From Pseudonocardia sp. (GTDB lineage: Bacteria > Actinomycetota > Actinomycetes > Mycobacteriales > Pseudonocardiaceae), in the NCBI GenBank assembly GCA_029263115.1, contig JAJCYC010000336.1, positions 1-36,058 on the forward strand: a stretch of 36,058 bases of DNA, read 5' to 3'. Positions 31,606 to 36,058 of this stretch are shown in pieces. The notes beneath the pieces were generated by a model. That model did not search any database. It was given only the letters and a program-made list of their open reading frames with translations, and was not told the DNA's origin. Every line of letters begins with the position of its first letter. Within the stretch, counting starts at the first letter, position 1. The position numbers were made by a program, and so were the translations under genes.

Positions 31606-32266
31606 GGGGAAGACCGAAGCGTCCTTCCCTGCGGTGTTCCGAGCGGCGAGCATGGATACGACGAACTGGGGGAGCGGAACGATTCGCAATGACGTGGCGG
31701 TCTTGCCGGCGTGCCGGTGCAGGCCCCTTGCCCCGGTGGCGCACGATGTTGCCGGTGATGGCCACGATGGGTACCAGGCGGATGTCGTTGCGGCCGACGA
31801 CCGGTACGCCCTCCAGGTCGACGTCGTCCCAGCGAACGGCGAGGGCCTGCCGATGCGGACTCCGGTGCCGAGCATGCAGGTGACGATGTCGGGCAGGTCG
31901 CGCCGGCGGGCGTTCGCCTGGGCTCGAGCTTCCTCGGGATCGTCCGGTCTTGCGGGACTGTGCGCCTTGCGATGAGGCCAGCTCAGTGAAGAAGGTGTCG
32001 AGGCGGGGCACGGTGCACTCCCTCAGCCGCCATTGGCCCACCGCGGGCAGGATCACCGAGTTCAGCCGCTGCCGGTAGGTGCCGGCGGTGGTCATAGCTC
32101 GGGTCCCCTCGGCGACTTGGGCGCTGAGCTTGGCCAGCCACATTTCCGCAGCGCGCGCGAATGTGTCCTCGGGACGAAGGGGACTGCTGACAGTGGCCGT
32201 CGATGATGTGTTGTCACAGGTCAGCGCGATCTGCCAGCCGCTACGGTGTTGAGTGTGATCGGTCAT
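31606..32266 (-). pseudogene. Tyrosine recombinase (phage-type integrase) remnant
   Basis: From ATG 32266 it encodes an integrase core-binding domain (TFARAAEMWLAKLSAQVAEG, TTAGTYRQRLNSVILPAVGQ, RECTVPRLDTFFTELASSQG). Part of the linker is deleted. The start of the catalytic domain follows in changing frames (PDIVTCMLGTGVRIG with the first catalytic Arg, ALAVRWDDVDLEG, then KTATSLRIVPLPQFVV). The HxxR and Tyr nucleophile regions are absent, replaced by the USP fragment. It is the type found on actinobacterial integrative elements. No tRNA gene or att duplication is visible nearby. It marks an old integration that has been lost or rearranged. Confidence 0.82.
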
Positions 32267-32323
32267 GATCTGTCGTAGGCGTGGGGCAAACCGTGGGCAA
32301 GATCGTCGAGGTCGAGTGGCTCG

Positions 32324-33148
32324 ATGTCGAGCCGGAAGCGTTGGTTTGAACGGGCTCCCGCGATACCGTGGGAGGTGCCGGCGCTGTGGTCCTTCGACGA
32401 TCAGCCCCGCACCGGCGACCCGCTGCTGGCCGGGGCGACGCCGGCGGCGATCCGCGAGTCGCTGCTGCCCGAGGACCGGACGAAGTTCGACATCGCCTAC
32501 CAACGCGCACTCGCCACCGCTCGGGAGGAACTCGACCTCACCGACCTGTTCCGCTGCCTGGAGAACTGGCGCCGCCTCGCGCTCCTGCAGCGGGACCCTG
32601 AGCGGTTCGCCTCGCTCGCTCGTCGCGCCGTGGAGCGCCTGACCGGCGAGCCGGTGCCCGACGACGAGCCACTGGCCGGGACCCGGCGCCGCGCCGGCAT
32701 GCAGCCGCCGGTGTACCAAGCCACCACCGACGAGCGGTCCCAGCCGCGGTCTCGCCCACCCGGATGTCCGCTGATTCGAGCAGAGAGGCACACTCACAGC
32801 AATAACCCCGGTGATGTAGCTCGCCAAGGTCGGCGGCCAGGGATCGCTCCGGGGTCTTCGTATCTCAGCATAGAGGTGCATGCCGAGCGTGTCGGGTTCA
32901 CCACTCACGGCGGCACCCGCGTCCGGTTCCGGCTACACGAGACGGAGGGATCGACCGGGCCGCGCGATGATCACGACGAGGCGCTCGGCGGTCCAGGTCA
33001 GACGGCTCCGTACAAGATGAACGACGTGGCAGACGTTCCCATCGGTTCAGGCGGTGACGCGGCCACCGTGCCGGGGGAAGGTACCGGGAGTGCTCGTCGT
33101 CGCGACGTCCGGCGAGATCGACATCGCCTCAGCGCCTGCATTGCGTGA
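32324..33148 (+). CDS. DUF6247-like small protein with an extended, unrelated 3' frame
   Basis: The first ~110 codons encode a compact helical protein: PALWSFDDQPRTGDPLLAG, IRESLLPEDRTKFDIAYQRAL, and LTDLFRCLENWRRLALLQRDPERFA. This resembles DUF6247 proteins of actinobacteria, which often sit beside toxin-antitoxin genes; I hold this assignment loosely. The stop expected after about residue 130 is missing, and the frame runs on to 33148 through sequence that looks like debris, including GGTRVRFRLHE (ATPase-like) and the STAS remnant's first codons. The start is uncertain: ATG 32324 has no good ribosome site. It is probably a real domain with a degraded end. Confidence 0.45.
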   Translation: MSSRKRWFERAPAIPWEVPALWSFDDQPRTGDPLLAGATPAAIRESLLPEDRTKFDIAYQRALATAREELDLTDLFRCLENWRRLALLQRDPERFASLARRAVERLTGEPVPDDEPLAGTRRRAGMQPPVYQATTDERSQPRSRPPGCPLIRAERHTHSNNPGDVARQGRRPGIAPGSSYLSIEVHAERVGFTTHGGTRVRFRLHETEGSTGPRDDHDEALGGPGQTAPYKMNDVADVPIGSGGDAATVPGEGTGSARRRDVRRDRHRLSACIA

Positions 33149-33188
33149 CGAACTGCACCGGGCTATCCGGGATCCCGACGTGCGGTGA
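33017..33188 (+). pseudogene. STAS-domain anti-anti-sigma factor fragment
   Basis: It begins MNDVADVPIG at 33017. One extra base near 33089 then shifts it into VLVVATSGEIDIASAPALRD and ELHRAI, the first strand and helix of SpoIIAA-like anti-sigma-factor antagonists. It stops at 33188, before the conserved D-S-S-G phosphorylation loop. Only about 55 of ~110 residues remain, so it cannot work as a switch. Confidence 0.6.
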
Positions 33189-33260
33189 CCGGCCTGCGCG
33201 GGCCGTTGTCCCTCTACCCGAGCGTCGAGGCAGCATCGGACGGTTGAGCGCGCCGTGCGT

Positions 33261-33698
33261 TCAGTCGTCCGGCTGTCCAACGATGCCGACCTCGTCCTCG
33301 CCGCGGTAGTGCACCGCGGCCTCCTCGGCCGAGGCGCCGCCGCCGTCGATGCCGACATCCCGACCCTCCATGGACCGGATGTATTCCCCGTCCGCCCCCG
33401 CATCGGATGTTTCGAGCCGGCCGGAACGGCCCTCGTCGCCGAGGTCCCCGCCGCCGGATTCCGCCAGTTCGACCTCCGGGCGCTCCCGGTTCAGCCGCTC
33501 GTCCAGTCCCTCTGGCTCGGCACCGGCCGGTGCCCCGGCCCTCGGGTCGTCGAGGCCGTACGGCCGGTCCGGCGGAACATAGCCGGCGTCCAGCGCATCC
33601 GTGCCGGGCGGGCCGACCAGAGTCTCAGCGGATTCCTCCTGGACGAACTCGCCGAGATCGGGGGCTTCGGGCTGTTGCTCGTACTCTCGCTGGCTCAC
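33261..33698 (-). CDS. DUF5709 family acidic protein
   Basis: A 145-residue acidic, probably disordered protein typical of actinobacteria. It has an ETLVGPPGTDALDAGYVPPDRPYGLDD region near residue 25, LDERLNRERPEV near 65, a basic spot GRSGRLE, and the conserved tail DVGIDGGGASAEEAAVHYRG. These blocks in this order define DUF5709. The ATG at 33698 lies after GGTGAGC-like sequence, a modest ribosome site. It is monocistronic as far as visible. Function unknown; its family is widespread in stress-tolerant actinobacteria. Confidence 0.85.
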   Translation of the reverse strand: MSQREYEQQPEAPDLGEFVQEESAETLVGPPGTDALDAGYVPPDRPYGLDDPRAGAPAGAEPEGLDERLNRERPEVELAESGGGDLGDEGRSGRLETSDAGADGEYIRSMEGRDVGIDGGGASAEEAAVHYRGEDEVGIVGQPDD

Positions 33699-33871
33699 CT
33701 CCGGGCGTTACCCGGCCGGTGCCACGGCTAACCGCCGTCCGACATGTTCGGCTCGGCGACCGGCGGTGGGGGGACGGAACGTCGACCGGCTCGGCGTCAC
33801 GGCCTACCCGCTCAGCGACGTGCTCGGCCGCCGCATGTGTCGATCACGCGATAACGGGTAAAGACCACCTC

Positions 33872-34087
33872 ATGGGGCTGTGGTTGTCGCTTGCGGTACC
33901 GCTGGGTGTGATGCTGGTCCTCCAGCTCCTGGAGCGTCTCGAGCGTGCCATGTTGCCACCGGTTCGCCGGTCGGACGTCCGCATGCCCGACCGATCACCG
34001 AGTTGCGCGGTGAAGTCCGTCGCGGGGCGGGTGGTCGCGGCCGAGCCCGTCCTACACCCTGTGCCCGATTCGGCGCGGGCGGCGTGA
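33872..34087 (+). CDS. Possible small single-helix membrane protein
   Basis: A 71-residue frame, MGLWLSLAVPLGVMLVLQLLERLE then a basic soluble tail (RRSDVRMPDRS and on). One membrane helix at residues 2-20 with a following cytosolic tail is plausible. The ribosome site is weak. I do not recognise a family; it may be an undescribed small membrane protein or a chance frame. Confidence 0.4.
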   Translation: MGLWLSLAVPLGVMLVLQLLERLERAMLPPVRRSDVRMPDRSPSCAVKSVAGRVVAAEPVLHPVPDSARAA

Positions 34088-34261
34088 CCAGCCGCCACGC
34101 AGTGATCTTGGTAAATGTCCGTTGCGGGACCCGGACAGCGGAAGCTCGGCTCGCGCGGATGGGTTGCCGGACGCCTCGACCGGGTATCTGCGCAGGTGCG
34201 TCCAGAACAGGTTGATCAGAAAGCTCGTACCCGTGCTCGGCCGCTTCCGGAGGAGGCCGCA

Positions 34262-34405
34262 GTGCAGACCCAGGACGAGGATCGCGGCGCGGAGGCCGCG
34301 ACCATCCTCGGAGAATCCGAAGGGCGAATCGCGGACGCCTCGATGCCCGAGCGGCCGACGGACGTGGTCCGGGAACACCGGAGGTCGGAGGACACCAGTA
34401 CGTAG
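34262..34405 (+). CDS. 47-residue acidic small protein with strong ribosome site
   Basis: GTG at 34262 is preceded by GGAGGAGG at an ideal distance. The product, VQTQDEDRGAEAATILGESE then GRIADASMPERPTDVVREHRR and an SEDTST end, is charged and probably unstructured. It is followed within 13 bp by a 15-bp hairpin that looks like a terminator. That combination of start signal, coding-like composition and terminator suggests a real small gene, though I do not recognise a family. Confidence 0.5.
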   Translation: MQTQDEDRGAEAATILGESEGRIADASMPERPTDVVREHRRSEDTST

Positions 34406-34417
34406 ACACCGGTAGAC

Positions 34418-34452
34418 ACGGCGCCATCGGGCGTGCTGCCCGGTGGCGCCGT
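34418..34452 (+). terminator. Hairpin terminator candidate after the 47-residue gene
   Basis: 15-bp arms (ACGGCGCCATCGGGC and GCCCGGTGGCGCCGT, one G-U pair) flank a 5-base loop. GTTTC overlaps the end. This is the most terminator-like structure in the window. Confidence 0.6.
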
Positions 34453-34776
34453 TTCGGACGGCCCCGACGACTGTGACCAGGCGGCCGTCGCGGTCCGCCG
34501 CACGTGTTCCCACAACTCCTCGCGCACTACCGGTGTCTCCGGGCCCGGTCCGAAGGAGTAGGTCCGAGGACGAGCCCGGCGGCCCAGGCACGAAGGGGCC
34601 CGTCCGCGCCACCCGACTCGTCGACGGAGTTCTGCGGGCCCGGGTCGTCACCCTGGCCCGCGTCAGCGCCAGCTGAGTGACCGCCGGCGCCTGACCTGCT
34701 CTGTGGCCGCAGAGGCCATGTCGCCGGTCAGCCCTCGTGTCGGCCGCCCACGGTATCCTTGCCGAACTGGGCCGTC
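34453..34776. other. Intergenic region before the converging conserved protein gene
   Basis: 324 bp in which I see no supportable gene, RNA or dormancy box. Open frames cross it on both strands but show no family motif or ribosome site. Confidence 0.4.
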
Positions 34777-35196
34777 CTACCCGGCCCTGGCCCCCTCGAT
34801 CGCGGCCGCGAGTCCGTGCGGATCCGACACGGTGACCGTGAGACCGGGGTGGTGAAGCAACCCGAACGGCTCGATGGCGGGTACCGGTCCGGCGAATCGC
34901 AGACACACCCCGAGATCCCGGTTGGTCGCGAAGGTCAGCCCCCGGTCCGCCAGTGACAGCCTGGCGGGTCCGGCGGTGAGCAGCGGGTGGTAGGGCCCGG
35001 ACACCGACGTCGAGACCACGTTGCTCAGCGGCGTACGCAACCGCCACGGCCCGAACCTGGCGTCCACGTCGCCGTCGTCGGTCAGCCGGACCAAGGTGGT
35101 GCCCGGCCGGACGCCGAAGATCGAGCCGGCCAACCGGTACAGCGGGTCGAACCTGAAGTCGAAGACGCGCTCGGGCTGGTGCGGATGGTCGGACAT
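34777..35196 (-). CDS. Conserved actinobacterial protein of unknown function
   Basis: A 139-residue protein with a beta-rich pattern: RVFDFRFDPLYRLAGSIFGV, then TTLVRLTDDGDVDARFGPW, TPLSNVVSTSVSGPY, GLTFATNRDLGVCLRFAGPV, and HPGLTVTVSDPHGLAAAIE. I recognise it as a widespread mycobacterial/actinobacterial hypothetical but know no function. The ATG at 35196 overlaps the stop of the HhH-GPD gene (TGATG), so they are one operon. Confidence 0.8.
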   Translation of the reverse strand: MSDHPHQPERVFDFRFDPLYRLAGSIFGVRPGTTLVRLTDDGDVDARFGPWRLRTPLSNVVSTSVSGPYHPLLTAGPARLSLADRGLTFATNRDLGVCLRFAGPVPAIEPFGLLHHPGLTVTVSDPHGLAAAIEGARAG

Positions 35197-35840
35197 CAGG
35201 CGGCCGCCCCGAGTCGCTCGGCCAGGTGCCGGTCCAGGCTGACTCGCACGAGTCCGGCGGCGAACTCCGCTATGCGCTCGGCGGGCACGAGTGCGGCCAA
35301 CTCCACCGGATCGGTCGGTAGACCCAGCCGCTCGGCGCCGGCCAGCGATCTGGCGTCGAGGGCCGGCCGCAGCTCGGGCCAGACGTCCTGTACCTCGCGC
35401 ACGAAAATGTCCGAAGCGACCGGACCCAACCTGGGAAACTCGACGAGCAACTCGCGGACGCGTGCCGGGTCACCGTCGGCAGCGGCGCGCAGTCGACGCA
35501 GATCACCGCAGTACCGCTCTGACACCAGGTGCGCCCCGTCGCCGAGCGCCGTCGCGGTCGACTCGTCGTAGCGGCGGTAGCCGGCCGACCCAGCGCGTCG
35601 ACCAGGGTCTGCCACGACGCTCCGGACCTCCGGCCGGGCGTGCCGAGCCCAGCGCGGACCAGCTCGACCGTCGCGGCCACCGCGATGTCGGCCTTGATCC
35701 GCGTGGACAACAACACGGACAGCACCAGGAGCCGGTACAGCGGGGCCGGCTTGTCGGTCAACCGGACGCCGGCCTGGGCGGCGTAGGTCATGCCCCCGCA
35801 AGCCCAGCAGCTGTTCGGTGGAGCGCTCAGATTTACTCAT
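35196..35840 (-). pseudogene. HhH-GPD (endonuclease III-like) protein with two frameshifts
   Basis: A base-excision-type HhH protein. From ATG 35840 (MSKSERSTEQLLGL) the frame shifts near 35790 into TYAAQAGVRLTDKPAPLYRL, LLSTRIKADIAVAATVELV and SWQTLVDALGR. It shifts back near 35590 (a missing G in CGGCCGGC) to GYRRYDESTATALGDGA, RYCGDLRRLRAAADGD and VREVQDVWPELRPALD. Assembled, it matches the ~210-residue family in which the Lys-dependent lyase site is usually absent. A start at the ATG near 35791 would remove the need for the first shift. The downstream conserved-protein gene overlaps its stop. Single-base errors could explain it. Confidence 0.75.
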
Positions 35841-35976
35841 TCCCGCGCGTACCCGGGTGGGCGCGGTCGACACACGCGCCATTCTCCCGGATTGCGCTTA
35901 CCTGGGCGGACGCCGGCCTAAGGACTCACGACGAAGTAACGTAGGTTTTCGGGTCCGGGGACTTACCGTCTGTGCT

Positions 35977-36058
35977 ATGGCGATCGATGGGCAGGTCGGG
36001 CAGTCGGTAGCGCGTAGGTATGCGGTGTTGCGTCCGTATCTGGACGAGCGGCAGCGCC
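35977..36058 (+). mobile_element. ISAzo13-like transposase, 5' end only
   Basis: ATG at 35977 starts MAIDGQVGQSVARRYAVLRP followed by YLDERQR, the N-terminal signature of ISAzo13-family transposases. The gene runs off the window after 27 codons. The left end of the element should lie within roughly 60-100 bp upstream, but the terminal repeat cannot be fixed without the other end. Confidence 0.75.

Noticed and set aside
30680-32908. 742-codon minus-strand frame as a novel integrase-USP fusion protein
   Set aside because: The parts are truncated and the frame leaves the family sequence in the integrase part, so it is a chance run through wreckage, not a fusion gene.
34052-35047. 331-codon minus-strand frame
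   Set aside because: It overlaps the conserved gene at 34777 in another frame and shows no family features or start signal.
35941-35976. Left inverted repeat of the ISAzo13-like element
   Set aside because: The other end is outside the window, so the terminal repeat cannot be identified.
1-36058. CRISPR array, tRNA or rRNA genes
   Set aside because: No regularly spaced repeats, no cloverleaf-like sequences with GGTTC-type arms and no rRNA stretches were seen.

Overview
The window is high-GC actinobacterial DNA (about 70% GC by eye, frequent GTG starts, strong third-position GC). The gene families are those of the mycobacterial DosR/DevR dormancy regulon, which also occurs in Pseudonocardiales and related Mycobacteriales. 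I infer a non-tuberculous member of that group but cannot name a genus. It reads as one large hypoxia/dormancy island: a DevS/DosT-type heme-GAF kinase, a DevR/DosR-type regulator, about eight universal stress proteins (USPs), two Acg-type nitroreductases, an Hrp1-like CBS protein, an HPF-like ribosome-hibernation protein, an Rv1733c-like membrane protein, and damaged relatives of Rv2004c, Tgs1 (WS/DGAT) and a CtpF-like P-type ATPase.

Layout. 1-3.9 kb (minus): cydA (cut by the window edge), nitroreductase, SulP transporter. 4.0-6.4 kb (plus): two tandem-domain USPs and a PPOX-fold protein. 6.4-10.9 kb (minus): an operon running USP > small membrane protein > phosphoketolase > acetate kinase. 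11.0-17.0 kb (plus): a GAPDH paralogue without catalytic residues, nitroreductase, FtsX/MacB-type permease, CBS protein, broken USP, SHOCT protein, DUF305 protein. 17.1-18.0 kb: remnants of an MFS and a DMT transporter fused at a deletion junction. 18.0-20.4 kb (minus): USP > GNAT-ABC ATPase fusion. 20.5-24.5 kb: small helical protein, HPF-like protein, USP, devS (plus) and devR (minus, convergent). 24.6-30.4 kb: decayed dormancy genes mixed with intact ones. 30.4-33.2 kb: wreckage including an integrase remnant, a USP fragment, a perfect hairpin and a STAS fragment. 33.2-35.9 kb: DUF5709, small proteins and a frameshifted HhH-GPD operon. An ISAzo13-like transposase starts at 35977 and runs off the end.

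How it works together (inference). DevS would sense low oxygen and phosphorylate DevR. DevR would bind sites of the form GGGAC-N4-GNCCC, which I find before cydA, both nitroreductase-side promoters, the USPs, the phosphoketolase operon, the CBS gene, the HPF-like gene, the Rv1733c-like gene and devR itself. They usually occur as pairs with centres 21-23 bp apart. The output would combine high-affinity respiration (cytochrome bd), a phosphoketolase/acetate kinase ATP bypass, ribosome hibernation and stress proteins.

The second theme is decay. At least ten genes carry in-frame TAG codons, frameshifts or internal deletions, while their neighbours are intact. Some single-base lesions could be sequencing errors. 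The large deletions and gene junctions are not easily explained that way.
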